NCBI GenBank assembly: GCA_948099385.1
Contig: CANUEZ040000114.1
Span: 248,001 to 312,000 of the forward strand
DNA length: 64,000 nucleotides
DNA from: Fasciola hepatica
Taxonomy: Eukaryota > Platyhelminthes > Trematoda > Plagiorchiida > Fasciolidae
Reading direction: 5' to 3'
The notes under the pieces were generated by a model, which ran no database searches, had not been told where the DNA came from, and worked only from the letters and a program-made list of their open reading frames with translations. Positions 11,053 to 21,959 of the stretch are shown here, in pieces (positions within the stretch are counted from its first letter, which is position 1; every line of letters begins with the position of its first letter). A program made the position numbers and the translations under genes.

Positions 11053-11955
11053 AACTTTTTGTTTCACTGTCTGAACGGCGGCGACGATTTCCGACTGGTT
11101 GGAAGGTCCTGGGCCGACTGAATAATGTTCTATGCCGCCTGGTGCCATTACACGGATGGATTGGATAGGAGGGTGGTTTAGCAGCTGAATGAAGTGTTCG
11201 ACTTATCTTTGAAGCTTCTGGTAGCAGCCCGATATGACCGCTATCGTCACGTTGCATGGGAGGAGATTGCGCCTTCTCCAAAGAGGAGCATATGAGTGGG
11301 AAAAGTCTCTCAAAGTTTCCAACAGCGGCTGCGGTTTCCGTCCGACCTGCGATTTCAGACCAATATCGTTTACGGTCACCCTTCGATGAGCATGTGGCTT
11401 CGTGGCGAAGGTTGTGGTAATCAGATGAATTGCAGAGTCCCGCGTTCCTAGCCTTGGCGCAGAGGTTAAAGGTTTCTGCAGAGATCTAATCTTTCCTGGG
11501 TCACTTTGCTTTACCTAGCCGTTCAAGAGAAGCGCTGGCGATAGATACTTTCAGCCTCGTTCGTTACCCACCTACGCTACCACCCTCGTCGGTCGCAGCT
11601 AGTCTGGATGAAATCTCGTTTGACAGAGCTTGAATGTTGTCCGGGATTGTGAGCTCAGAAGTGTCTCCTTCGCAGCGAGGACGAGATTCCTGCCATATTG
11701 AAAGGTGAAGCATGAGGCGAGCGCGTAAGAGTATGTGGTCGGTGCCATTGGCGCTTCCCGTAAAGCCGCCCCGGCATACCCAACAGTTCTCGACCGATGA
11801 TGCCCAACGACTGCACCAAGATGTAGTCGACTTGGTACGCTGTTCTACCGTCGTTGGAATACCAAATCAGCAGATGTTTTTTAAGTGCTAGAAGTGGGTA
11901 CTGATGACGACCATTGGGCTTATGTAAGGTCACTAGTGAATAAAAGTCGGAAAGG
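11053..11955 (-). pseudogene. RTE-like LINE fragment (copy C)
   Basis: Minus-strand remnant of the same family as copies A and B. The endonuclease end reads HLLIWYSNDGRTAYQVDYIL (about 11880-11820), matching the corresponding segment of copy B. Further along are VEHFIQLLNHPP (about 11195) and GPSNQSEIVAAVQTVKQK (about 11115-11062), matching [13 protein letters not shown] of copy A. Several frame changes and stops. The rest of the RT is missing because the inverted-repeat arm begins at 11052. Confidence 0.75.
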
Positions 11956-11998
11956 ATATTGAAAATTCGTGTGACAAGGCTTGATGATAAAAGGGTGT

Positions 11999-12183
11999 TA
12001 GAAAGTAATGCACTGTCGTCCGGTTCCTTACCACTACTGACCTATTGGGACCTTATGTGATTCTCTGCCACTCCAAGTCTCAGGGTCTGGTTGCTGATTA
12101 TCCCTAATGGTCCACTGCGCCTTTATGGCTATGGAGTATATACTCCGTTCACTGCACTCATGTGCACGCGTAATAAAAAAGGG
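11999..12183 (+). mobile_element. SINE, 5'-truncated
   Basis: Shared body (GACCTATTGGGACCTTATGTG, AGTCTCAGGGTCTGGTTG, GCACTCATGTGCACGCG) and tail AATAAAAAAGGG. No tRNA-like head. Confidence 0.8.
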
Positions 12184-12195
12184 TTATTTTGCTGA

Positions 12196-12269
12196 CCGTC
12201 CCCTGAGCGTCCTTTATTGTTTCATTGGGGGCCACTCAGTGGTACGGTCAGGGAATTCTCAGGGGACGG
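12196..12269. repeat. Short perfect inverted repeat (hairpin)
   Basis: CCGTCCCCTGAG at 12196-12207 is mirrored by CTCAGGGGACGG at 12258-12269, giving a 12-bp stem with a 50-base loop just after a SINE. It could be an RNA hairpin or a chance or transposon-end palindrome; nothing nearby decides. Confidence 0.5.
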
Positions 12270-12552
12270 CCAAGGGGATACTCGTCAACTATTGTCTGAT
12301 GCTAACCCAAAACCCGCGTACAGCATACAACTTTTGGGTCATCGGAATCAACGAAAACCCCGATCTTGCGTTGTGACGCCAGAAAACTGAGAGCGCTTTG
12401 ACTTACAAAGGCTAACACACAAAACCGACAATCTATGAGGCCTCAGATTCCCGAATAAAGGGTCACGGAAGAATCTCAACGAAAGTTCGACCTAAACTGA
12501 TAGCCAGGTTTCATCTGAGTCTTGAAGTATTACACGGGTTCGAGGTCTGAGC
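12270..12552. other. No recognisable feature
   Basis: Nothing supported. Confidence 0.4.
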
Positions 12553-15500
12553 TCAATTTCCTCGGTTCTTGATAAACCTATGTTCGTCTGCCGGAGTCAC
12601 GAACTGAAACGAGAGTAAAAGGAGGAGGGGGAGGGTGGTAATCAAAAACAATACACATGACATCAAGTAGTTTAGCACCGTGGGCAGTGGCTTGACAGAA
12701 ATGAGGGCGTGACAGTTATAAATATGTAGCGGAATGGAAATGCAGAATAAAGACATCCAATTATTTTTTGCTTTTGTTTTCGGATAGGGAACTACTTGGG
12801 GGGACCAAGGTAGAGGTCTAATTCTTTCCTGAACACTTTTATTCTGCAAAAGAACAATATCTTTCGGAAGAGCGTTATACAGAGTAATTACCCTATAGCT
12901 CGAAAAGTTAGTTCGCAGAGAAGTACGCGGTCTCAGTTTAAAAACCTATCTGCTATGAACGCGGAGAGAAGAGTATGGAAAGACGGAGAAGCAATCACTT
13001 TGACCTGATTCAAATAAGTCAAACATCAAAAATAGATCGCATCTTATGCGTCTTAAGTCAAGAGGGTGGAGATTGATGAGTGGAAGGCGGACGGGATAGG
13101 GTAGGTTGATTAGACCCCGTACTGCTTTGGTGGAAGCCCTCTGGACCCCTTTTAATATCTCACGAGCTCTAACAAGACCAGAGTACATTATCTGGCTACC
13201 GTGCTAGGACAGAGAACGGATGTACGTGCCGAAAATATAGGGAAATCATACTTAGAGATGCGCGAGAAGAACCTTCGGATCACATTTAGGACTCGCAAAG
13301 CGAATTTGCTTGCAAGTTGATGATGATGAAAGAAAGATAGGTTGCGACCTAATCAGAAACTGAGGACTTTGTTTGTTAACCCTTGACAACATAGCTGATT
13401 CGTTACTGGAAAACGTGTGACCAGCTGCTCTGTCGAATGGCATGTTCACGAACTTGTTGTCATTAACTGGGAGGTACCAGTCCCTGGACCAACGTTTCAT
13501 TTTATCAGCTGCAATCTGCAGGTGCTCGACGCTTGAACTCCAGAAGGTTACATCGTCCACACACATATCGATGTTCACTGGAAGCGCTGTCGGAAAACAA
13601 TTTATGTAGATCAGGAAAAGAAGGAGACCTAAGACCGGTCCTTGTGGGACACCAGGTGCTACTGGCAAAGGCTGAGACTAAATATCCCCCACTTAACTAT
13701 AAAGGTGTAGTCGGTGAGGAAACTGCGTAAAATGTCAAACATGGAATCTGTAGTCTTGCACGTGTGCAGCTTATAAAGAAGAGGGGCATGTGGGACTTTG
13801 TCGAAGGTCCCAGCAAAACTGATAAACACAGCATGTGAAAACTGGCCTTCGTCGTAGGCTTTGGTCAGACTATCCACGACACTAAGTATACTGATAATGC
13901 ATGATCTACCAGAAAGAAAACCATGTTGGGACGGCGATAGAATCCTATTTGTATGCAGATGGGAAAGAACGGCATTCTTAAGAATGAATGCGCTCGAAGA
14001 TTTTGTTGACGATTCTAGTCAGAATTATGAGTTTGTAACTAGGGCCAAGATGCCTGCTACCCTTCTTATAGGTGGTTGCGATAACTGCTTTTCTCAGCTG
14101 CTTAAAAAAGCTTCGTTGTTAACATATCGCTGAAGAAGAGATGTATAAGAAGCTGCCAATGATTCCGCCATCTTCATAATGCGGAGGTGGATTAAGTCTG
14201 GTCCCATAGAGCAATATTGGTTGAGCCAACGAAAAACTTAGGAAAATGCACCAATGGAAGGGATATGGCTAAGGGTATAAACCAAAGGTATTGGTCGCAT
14301 GATGGGATAGTTCGATATTGGGATGGAGCTAAAAACCACGAAATTGGGAGCTGAAGGCCTTGGCCACTTTGCTAGGAGATGTGACTAGAGATTCGCAAGT
14401 CTCTGAGAACTAGCGGTGTTGGAGCTGTGCTCCTTAGACGATGCATGCACCGAAAGAAAAATGTTTTGTCCATCCGTGCTTGATCAAGTACTGCCTTTGG
14501 ACAGGACCTGATCTCGTTTTTGCACCCGTTCCGGACAACGCCGAAGTTTCCTGCATCATGTAAAAAAACTGACTTTATACATAACAAAGAGGCGTGCACA
14601 TTCATCTAGAATGCGTCTGATGGGACGAAGGGGGCGGGGGGTATCGCTTACTTGCCTGTGGGAGTCGAATTCCAGGGACGAATTGCTTACCAGCTAAGAA
14701 AATCACCTCTCTGAGATCGTCTGCCGTTTGATCAGCAGAGTTGCCTAGGTCAGTTGAGTTCAACTAGGAGCGGAGGAGTGCATTGACTTGATCAAAACTG
14801 GTCTTTTCGAGGGATAACAAAACTTTGATTCCTGGGGGCACATGAGGTCAATTCAGAACATAATTGAACCCAATGGGAATGTAGTCACTTTTACCAAGAG
14901 GAGGCAAGTAGTGCATCACATCCACTTGGAATCCATCATCAGCGATGACTAAATCTAGCAAGGAGAGAGTGTGGCCTGTACGATATCTGGTCGGGTCTTT
15001 CACGTTCTATACCAACATGTTCTCGAGAACGAGATCTAGAAAGGGTTTACCAAAGGTGACATCCAGGGCATCATCCATATGCTAGCCGATACTGAGTAAG
15101 CTGAAATCACCAGTGATTGGCAGATGGGTGGAGTCTGTGTAGTTTTTCAAAGATTCTAATAAGTCTGAGTCCTACGCTACCGGTATGATTGCTTACACGA
15201 GGGCCATAGGCTACACCGAACAGCAGGCTGTCTGCATTGGAGTGCAAAGACCGTCCACGGACTACCAAAACATGAGAAGGTTGAAGTTTTTAATATGGCA
15301 GGATGGATAGATTTATCCTAGTAAACGATGACGTCTGTTGGAGTCATGCCTAACTATGGAATATCCCGGGATGGATATTTCAGCATCAAGTATGTCAGGA
15401 GTGAGCCAGGCTTCTGTAAGGGCTATGGCCTGGAGCTTCTTACCCACTACTAGCTGCCGAAGCTCCAAGATCTTATTCAGAAGACTCAGGCAACTACTGT

Positions 15501-16250
15501 AAAAACACTTGAACACATGCTCAGGAGTTGTTGCGGAACTGCTAGGGCCAGTTGATTTTGAGTTCGAAGAGGGAGCGTTGGGAGTGGAGCAGAGGCCCTA
15601 GAGGGAGTCAGGAGTTGAAGATACTAAGAGGCTATGGAAAAAGCGAACAGATGAGGTTGGTAGGTTTTAACGCCTAGTAACCTGGGAGGCAGTATACCAG
15701 GCGAACTGTCTACATTCGTCAACTGCTGAAAAGAATGAGATGCTTTTCGAAGTTTACCTTTGTGAGCACTATAGGATTCATTTATGAGTCTACTTATTTG
15801 TGATACCGTTTTGGATGACCACATCAGTTGTCTTCTCTAGTGCAATGACTTCCTTGCTGTGAGATTCGGCAGGCGCAGTTTGTTTTGGGCGCGGGGATGA
15901 GCAATTCACATCTGTCACTATGAGCTGACTATCATTTTTAGGGTCTGAGGTACTTTTTGAAGGCGATAGGAATTTTGTTGCATTAAGTCTACTACTCGGG
16001 GTACTTTCGGAGACGGGATGTGGAATGACTAAGGATATATTACATGGTGGGCATTGAGACTGATGCTCAAGGCGAGTTACTTGGATAACACTGAGCTTGG
16101 AATCGTCTTTTGGTGGGGTTGCTGACTTAGTCTTTTCTCCACAGAGCCTTAAGTGAAGTAGCTTATTGAACGAGCCTCTCTTAGGCCCTTCTATTTCCCC
16201 CTTGAGTTTTACAGCTGAGATAGTTTTTGACTGACCGGGAGGAGCCAACT
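12553..16250 (-). pseudogene. CR1-like LINE, nearly full-length but decayed (copy D)
   Basis: A long minus-strand non-LTR element. 16248-15624 holds a Ser/Pro/Lys-rich ORF1-like frame of 152 residues plus a shifted continuation. The endonuclease starts near 15516 (LQAIALTEAWLTPDILDAEI), continues through LLDLVIADDGFQVDVMHYLP (about 14975-14915) and is frayed by stops. The reverse transcriptase runs from about 14226: KAVIATTYKKGSRHLGPSYK, LTRIVNKIFERI, then after a frameshift SHLHTNRI and SPSQHGFLSGRSC, then VFISFAGTFDKVPHAPLLYK (13815-13755), GVPQGPVLGLLLFLIYINCF and MCVDDVTFWSS (catalytic box CVDD, about 13578). A C-terminal block (VQRASTKAVRGLINLPY, then RRIRCDLFLMFDLF) lies near 13150-13010. 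Assignment to CR1/Jockey-like LINEs rests on this domain order and the C-terminal motif. Inactive. Confidence 0.85.
13922..14226 (-). repeat. Right arm of the inverted repeat (within LINE copy D)
   Basis: Partner of 10747-11052. It lies at its natural place in the LINE D reverse transcriptase, so this arm is the source and the left arm the copy. Confidence 0.85.
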
Positions 16251-16383
16251 TTAACTAGTATGTCGTGTACCCGGTTGGCTCATATGGTTACCAGTCAAAT
16301 GGACCGACCGATTAATGGGAAAGGGAGTTTAAGGCGGTTAGATACTTGGACATGTGTCATGAAAGTGATCCGAAATGAGAAAG

Positions 16384-16466
16384 CCGTAGCGGCTTCGCAG
16401 GTACCAAACTCACTGAAATGCAACTGTGAGTTCAGAGCTTAGGCTCGCCTTGTTGACGAATGGGTA
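16384..16466 (+). repeat. LTR relic related to Gypsy family B, 5' piece
   Basis: TAGCGGCTTCGCAGGTACCA and GAGCTTAGGCTCGCCTTGTT match the start of the family B LTR (minus strand of 18411-18103), with many substitutions. The rest of this LTR resumes at 16850. Confidence 0.7.
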
Positions 16467-16849
16467 TTTTCACTTAGGTTTACTTGGGAATGAAAACCGC
16501 TCCCCAGGAGCATCCGATTTCGGTATCCGGTCTCCCACTAGCTATAGGCAATCTTCCTTTTCGAATCTTTCTTCTCAGTTACATAAAGTGGCTTATAGTT
16601 AGGACAACTGTAATCCAAAGTACTTTCACACATCCAGACCCGATTCAACCAATGCGGCATGATAATCTTCTTTGGCCGGACACATGGGCCTATTTTAGAA
16701 GTTTTGTAAGACATTTTGATGATTCTCATCAGTCATCCGTTAAGGTACGCAACTGGTCAAGCAAACGTTGGCCAGGTTCCTTGATAGGTTAGGAATTCAA
16801 CTTAGCCTCAGTTCCTTTAATCAACTGGTTGTTTGAAGTCTGTTTAATT
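16467..16849. other. Unidentified ~380-bp insertion in the LTR relic
   Basis: Sequence absent from the intact family B LTR. On the minus strand it has a weak cysteine-containing frame (WMCESTLDYSCPNYK), but I recognise no family. Confidence 0.45.
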
Positions 16850-17086
16850 AGGTCCACCTAGTACCGGCACACACAACAGCATCGCCATCTTACGTCACGC
16901 GACTCTAGCAATGAGGCGCACTCCAGCTCGTCAGCTCCGGCTATTAGCTCGCCCAGTCTCCCATCTCCTGTCAGTTATACAGGATAACCAATATAATTAC
17001 CAAAACCCATTAATTGCTATCGTTCTGCGCGTTCCTTTCGTTGGACGGGAATCGAGTCCGCTTATGTCGTGCGAGCGTCCAAAAAG
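16850..17086 (+). repeat. LTR relic related to Gypsy family B, 3' piece
   Basis: Continues the match to the family B LTR: CTCCAGCTCGTCAGCTC, TGCTATCGTTCTGCG, GGACGGGAATCGAGTCC, GTCGTGCGAGCGTCCAAAA. Its end resembles the ...GACTAAA end of the family B LTR, which supports the boundary drawn there. Old, possibly a solo LTR. Confidence 0.7.
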
Positions 17087-17560
17087 TTACCCCAAAGAAT
17101 GACTCGCTTTGAGTATTTTTTAGTGTCTTGCAAAATCTTGTCGACATCAAAAGCCTGCTATTCAAATACTCTTCACACCTGATCGGTCACCCTGTATGCT
17201 AAGAGAGGCTTGACAAGCAAGCTCCTTAGGCTTGCTATCTCATCGCTACCCTGCTAGCGTAAGTTGTGCAAAATGTTGCGAGTTATTTGCGTATTTACAA
17301 ACTTTATTCCCCAGTTATTTAGTCTGCGACGCGATTGGTTGTTGCGTTGAGCGAAACACTGGCCCTGCTGGCACAGGTGATTTACATTTGCCGTTTGTGC
17401 ATCATTTCTTGACAAGGGCTAAATGATGTACAAAATACACACGCTTATCTACACCTCGCAACCTGTGCGCAACTGTGACGAACCAATGAACGTGACTCAG
17501 TTAGCGCGGCGCGCCTTTGTTTGTCACAGATTGAAACCTAATTAACATATACGCTAGTGG
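17087..17560. other. No recognisable feature
   Basis: Nothing supported; no long frame, RNA or repeat signature seen. Confidence 0.4.
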
Positions 17561-17995
17561 CCCCTGGCAATCACACTTCATTGGGTGTTTACCACTGTGT
17601 GCCCCTCCTGTGGGGCTTGTCGATCAGCATTTGCCTGGATCGTTCTCCGGATTGTAAGGCCTTCCGCGTAGATGGGGTGATTGGAAAACGGATGGGAGAT
17701 CGTTCATATACACCAAGAAAAGTAGTGGCCTCACAACCAAACCCTGTAGGACTCCACTAGAGGCACTGAAGGGACGTGGAAATGGCTACGCGACCCTCAC
17801 AGCAAACAGTCTTTCTTTTAGGAAATCTCCGATCCAGTGAATAAATGGAGCCACATCACCAACGGTCCCAAGCTTGAGCAACAGGCGTCCATGCGCCACC
17901 ATACCGAATGCCTTGCTGCAGCAAGGAGTCAACAAAGATCGCGTCCGTGGGGTGCCCTGCGACCTTGGTTCCTGACCAGTCTTCACGAGCAAGCA
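17561..17995 (-). pseudogene. LINE reverse transcriptase fragment
   Basis: Minus-strand frame with CCSKAFGMVAHGRLLLKLGT (an AFD-type palm motif with Asp replaced by Gly), then FIHWIGDFLKERLFAVRV, followed by degraded sequence (VPLVESYRVWL). About 130 codons of a non-LTR reverse transcriptase, truncated at both ends. It abuts the LTR of the Gypsy A remnant at 18004. Confidence 0.7.
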
Positions 17996-18003
17996 GTTGA
18001 GTT

Positions 18004-18102
18004 TGTAAGATTGATTAGAATTTACTTCGCGGTTTCCTTAGTAAACGCGTGCTTCGGTCCTTCGTACCGCGTGGACCACCTGTACGTTACTCTAATGTGC
18101 GG
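18004..18102 (-). repeat. Gypsy family A LTR, distal 95 bp plus target duplication
   Basis: The reverse complement matches the last 95 bases of the LTRs at 45280-45587 and 58017-58324, from ACATTAGAGTAACG to the terminal TTACA. The first 213 bases of this same LTR lie at 20454-20241, so a later insertion has split it. 18099-18102 (GCGG) is one copy of the 4-bp target duplication of that insertion. Confidence 0.9.
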
Positions 18103-18411
18103 TTTAGTCGAACGCACGACTTGTGGACTCAATTCCCGTCCAGCGAATAAAGACGCAGAACGACAGCGATTGATGGTTTTTGTACTTGTATTGATTGCCC
18201 TGTATGAAGTACAGGAGAAGGGAGGCTGATCTAGCTAATCACCAGAGCTGATGAGCTGGAGCGCGCCTTGCCGTTTTGACGTAGTGTGACGAAGGTTCTT
18301 CTTCTTTTTCAACGTGCTCTTATTTTCACACAGGTGGACTTAAACAAGGCGCGCCTAAGCTCTAAGCTCGCGATTGTATTTTATTGAATTTGGTGTCTGC
18401 GAAGCCGCTAC
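18103..18411 (-). repeat. Gypsy B 3' LTR, 309 bp
   Basis: Starts TGTAGCGGCTTCGC at 18411 and ends ...GACTAAA at 18103, against the 4-bp target duplication. The segment 18167-18411 is repeated directly at 19996-20240. Length is almost identical to the family A LTR (308) and the first eight bases agree, but the rest differs. Confidence 0.85.
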
Positions 18412-18823
18412 ATCAGTCCCCCTCCAGAAGGACGACCGAGTAGGAGAACTTCGACCTAAGAGAGCGTCGTGAGTTGAGCCAAAAACCAGCTGAATAGTTC
18501 CAGCTGGAAAAGGTTTGTGCTCAGCACCTCTAAGGTGATCTAAGGACCTCTGGGCCATATATAGCCGCAGAGAAGGTTACTCACGCGTGAACTGGTGGGG
18601 TATCCTCTCCCCGCGCTCTCTACCTAGAAACCTTAAGTGGGGACAGGGACGTGCCGAACCATGTACAAGGCACGTAGGCAACAACAACAACAAAAAATGG
18701 TAATGTTCATATAGTGACACATGTCCATTGTTAGTGGTGTGCCAGATCCTTCCTAGGTAAACAACGACTGACCCTAGAAGAGATAAGAAAAACTGGATAC
18801 AGTATGCAATCAAAAGGGGAAAT
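18412..18823 (-). other. Gypsy B post-pol region with polypurine tract
   Basis: The polypurine tract CTGGAGGGGGACTGA lies directly before the LTR (about 18426-18412) and would prime plus-strand DNA synthesis. A 159-codon minus-strand frame (19056-18577) overlaps the end of pol in another frame and contains a very hydrophobic stretch (SLTLLFLHRFPLLIAYCIQF, about 18855-18796). The T-rich DNA alone could produce this, so I do not call a gene. Confidence 0.55.
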
Positions 18824-19995
18824 CTATGTAAGAACAATAAAGTCAACGAATCGTGCAGGGAAACGAACATGCCTACCAGACCTGGTGGAACGTGATGGGG
18901 GGTCGACCTGTGACTCACGCGTGCTGGAGCTAGATGTTGTTGGGGTCGGGCAAACGTCTGTGTTTTTACCATCGACGGGCAACGGCGTAGGCTGGGTTTC
19001 CGAGTCGACGAACGCTGGCTTAAGGCGGTCGATGCTGACGGTTTCTTGCCGACCATTGAGATCGATGATGAACGTTTTTTCTAAACGCCGAATGACTTTG
19101 TGCGGGCCAGAATAAGCTGGAGTCAACGGGCGGCGGCTCGGCGTACGCAGAAAAACGTGCGTGCACGTATGTAGATGACTGGGAATAAACGACGGCCGAT
19201 CTGTCGAACGGACAGGAATACCAATCTTCTGACGCATGTAGATCATGAGACGTTGAGTGTAGTCTCCAAGGTTGGGGAAAGGTGCGCTCACCTTGGGTGC
19301 GACAAATTCACCAGGGAGACGAGCGGTGGTGCCGAATGTCATGGACGCAGGTGTGCAGGGAGTGTCGCTGCGCAACGTATTGCGAATGCCCAATAAAACC
19401 AGTGGTAAGACGTCCGTCCACTGAGGATTGTTGTGAGCACTGAGCGAAGTTTTGAGGTGCCGGTGAAAACGTTCGACCAAGCCATTTGCCTGGGGATGAT
19501 AAGCTGTGGTGCGAATACGCTTAGTGCCAGTCAGTTGGAGGAGATTGTCGAAAGTGGCAGATTCAAACTGAGCTCCTCGATCGGTGGTTACTGTGGTAGG
19601 ACAACCAAAGCGGGAAATCCAGTGTTCCATGAACGCACGGGCGACAGTTTCACTGGAAACATCCGGAATGGGTATGGCCTCGGGCCAACGAGTGAAACGA
19701 TCAATACAAGTGAGTAGGTAGATCATACCTCGGGATGGTGGCAAGGGTCCCACAATGTCGACGTGCACGTGAGCGAAACGGGCGTCTGGAGTCTCAAAAT
19801 TTCCGACTGGACTGGTGGTATGTCGCTGAATTTTGGCTCGCTGACAAGCAATGCAGTTACGTGCCCACTGACGAACGTCGCGATCCATGTTTGGCCAAAC
19901 AAATCGGGCACGGACTAGTTTGCATGTGGCCTTGATACCCGGATGGGATAGACCGTGCAACACATCGAAAATTGGACGGCGATGTGAAAGTGGTA
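18824..19995 (-). pseudogene. Gypsy B integrase and pol C-terminus
   Basis: The remaining 3' end of pol: an open frame of about 390 codons. It has the zinc-binding HHCC region (HGLSHPG ... CIACQRAK), the DDE core with HVDIVGPLPPS, TTDRGAQFE and ANGLVERFHR, a GPY/F-like module (AYSGPHKVIRRLEKTFIIDL) and a Ser/Thr-rich tail ending at 18827. Within the integrase itself I see no stop or frameshift, so loss of the 5' half appears recent relative to substitution decay. The protein is recognisably related to, but clearly different from, the family A integrase at 56.2-57.2 kb. Confidence 0.9.
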
Positions 19996-20240
19996 CGATT
20001 GATGGTTTTTGTACTTGTATTGATTGCCCTGTATGAAGTACAGGAGAAGGGAGGCTGATCTAGCTAATCACCAGAGCTGATGAGCTGGAGCGCGCCTTGC
20101 CGTTTTGACGTAGTGTGACGAAGGTTCTTCTTCTTTTTCAACGTGCTCTTATTTTCACACAGGTGGACTTAAACAAGGCGCGCCTAAGCTCTAAGCTCGC
20201 GATTGTATTTTATTGAATTTGGTGTCTGCGAAGCCGCTAC
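19996..20240 (-). repeat. Gypsy B 5' LTR, truncated (245 of 309 bp)
   Basis: Direct repeat of 18167-18411; by eye the two are the same or nearly so. The final 64 bases, including the primer-proximal end, are missing. Confidence 0.9.
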
Positions 20241-20454
20241 AGCGGCACTGCACAAATATGTTAACCAGAACAGTATTCACCACGACCCGTGAGAACGAGA
20301 AGGCGATTGGGAGAGATAGTGGTTAGCGTGTATTTTGGAGCGTGCGTGAGAGCGTGCGCAAGAGCAACGGTCAAATGGCAACCGCGCTTGGCAGTCAGCG
20401 TTCAGTTAAACAATAAACGTGGTAAAAGTATGAACGAAGATGGCAACCGCTACA
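20241..20454 (-). repeat. Gypsy family A LTR, proximal 213 bp
   Basis: Starts TGTAGCGGTTGCC at 20454 after the polypurine tract GGAGGAGGCCCC. It breaks off at ...GTGCCGC where family B inserted and resumes at 18098. Nearly identical to the same part of the 58017 LTR. Confidence 0.92.
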
Positions 20455-21038
20455 GGGGCCTCCTCCTAGAAGTCCGACGGAGTTGGGCTTCGATCGTGAT
20501 GGTAAGCCGGAATTATTGGTTGTCCAGGAACTCCTCATGGCTTGTCCGTTATATTGTTGGTGACGTCGAACGACTGCTGATGAGTTTTACCGGTGCTTGC
20601 ACTCTCCAGGTCCGATGTGCGTAGGTCCAACTGTGTTTTGGCGCCCACGGGTCTCATACGAATGCAAGCCGGAAAATGCCTCGTCAGGTCCATCCGAAAA
20701 GGCGTCCAGTTGCCGTCTCCAGTGCCAGGCTGACCAATCGTCCCGTTGTCCAGTGAGCGGTTGGCTCCTTGAGCGTGCACGGGAGTCAGCCAGGCTACGG
20801 ATGAAGCCAATGTGACTGTGTAGATCCGTCTGAGAGAGGGCAAGGTAAACTGGAACAAAATAGCGCCTGAGGGCGCCGGCGGATGTTGGACCGTAATAAC
20901 AACACACAAACGATGTTTGGTGTTGTTGGAGTCGCTAGGAGACCAGAAGAAAATGAAATCATAACTACCGATTGTAATTTCACGGGTCTGTTGTTTGGTA
21001 AATCCATGGCGAACTTCCCAACTTATTGCTAACAGTCG
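20455..21038 (-). mobile_element. Gypsy family A remnant, post-pol region with conserved open frame
   Basis: Matches 57441-58016 of the full-length family A element closely. The match stops at 21038, in the pol stop region, where unrelated sequence begins; integrase and everything 5' are gone. On the minus strand a frame runs from the junction to 20538, including EITIGSYDFIFFWSPSDSNN and SLRRIYTVTLASSVAWLTPV. It lacks an early ATG. Function unknown. See the corresponding entry at 57440. Confidence 0.75.
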
Positions 21039-21144
21039 GACATCAGAGCAAACCACAGACACTCATCAGTCATTAGGTTACAAAACCCACACGAATACGG
21101 CAGCGGAACACCATTATCCTTGCCTTTGACGCAATCCATTTAAC
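21039..21144. other. Short unassigned spacer
   Basis: Unrelated to the intact family A element; nothing recognised. Confidence 0.35.
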
Positions 21145-21905
21145 CGGACAAAAAGAGAGGGTAAAATGAGGGTTCACTGTGGTAAGCTTCGGTCGGCTGG
21201 AGGCACCTTGAAGGAAACGAAAGGACAGGAGAACGAAGGAGGGGAAAGTGAACTAAAATAAGATAACAAGAAAATTATGAAAAAGATGCATCCGTGAAGG
21301 AAAAGAAGGATAGTCATTTAAAGTGACGTTAGAAACCAATGAAGGGATTTGTGGATGCAAAAGAGGTCTGTCGAGTGAATGAAAGGGGGCATGTGTTTGT
21401 GAGGGCTGAAGGAAGAAGGCGAAATAATAATTCGGTGTATGGGAGGGAAGAATGAAAAAGAAAAAATGAGAGACAAGGGCCCAAGCCGAGTTAGCGGGCG
21501 ATGAAGCAGAACTTAAAGACGGAGAATCGCTGGTTGAGTTTATCGTTAACCGGTTATGCCAGGAAAAAGAAAGGAAGAAGCTAAAGGCCATGGGTCACCA
21601 GGCCGGAAATTCCGCCTCACCTGCACCATTCAACGAGCCCCTACTCCTAAGCACCCACATAAAAAGTCCACAATGTACAGCACTTTACCATGCCAATGGC
21701 TTCCATTTTGGTGGTTTGCAGCCGATTGTGTAGTAGAGGACACGCTGTGTGATGCTGTGCATGTGGGAGCTCCAGTGCTTCTCCTCTTGTCGTGGCTTTT
21801 ATGGGCAGAATGCACGCAAAACTGATCTGAGCCGTTTGTGTAGAAAGAAAGGCATCCTGAGGCGAGTGCTAGCGGGAGACATGCAGCTGCCCGGGGAGTC
21901 AACTA
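21145..21905 (-). repeat. Dispersed pyrimidine-rich repeat, copy 1
   Basis: The minus strand resembles the plus strand of 60150-60860. Shared landmarks include ACCATTGGCATG/CCATTGGCATGG, TACTACACAATCG, a long TTC/CTT-rich stretch, CCCTCACAAAC and CAGCCGACCGAA. Divergence is substantial. No protein is recognised; the open frames reflect base composition. Confidence 0.6.
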
Positions 21906-21959
21906 ACGACCATCGCCTGCAAGAAACGGGCAATTTCTTCAAGCAGGTCCAGGATGGGA

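Larger units (their letters stand above)
18103..20240 (-). mobile_element. Gypsy-like element, family B: internally deleted, inserted in a Gypsy A LTR
   Basis: Minus-strand element starting TGTAGCGG at 20240 and ending near 18103, flanked by GCGG at 18099-18102 and 20241-20244. It keeps its 3' LTR, polypurine tract and integrase. It has lost the last 64 bases of its 5' LTR, the primer site, gag, protease, reverse transcriptase and RNase H. The LTR-integrase junction at 19996 coincides with the shared bases CGAT, suggesting deletion or template switching at short homology. It cannot transpose by itself. Confidence 0.85.
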
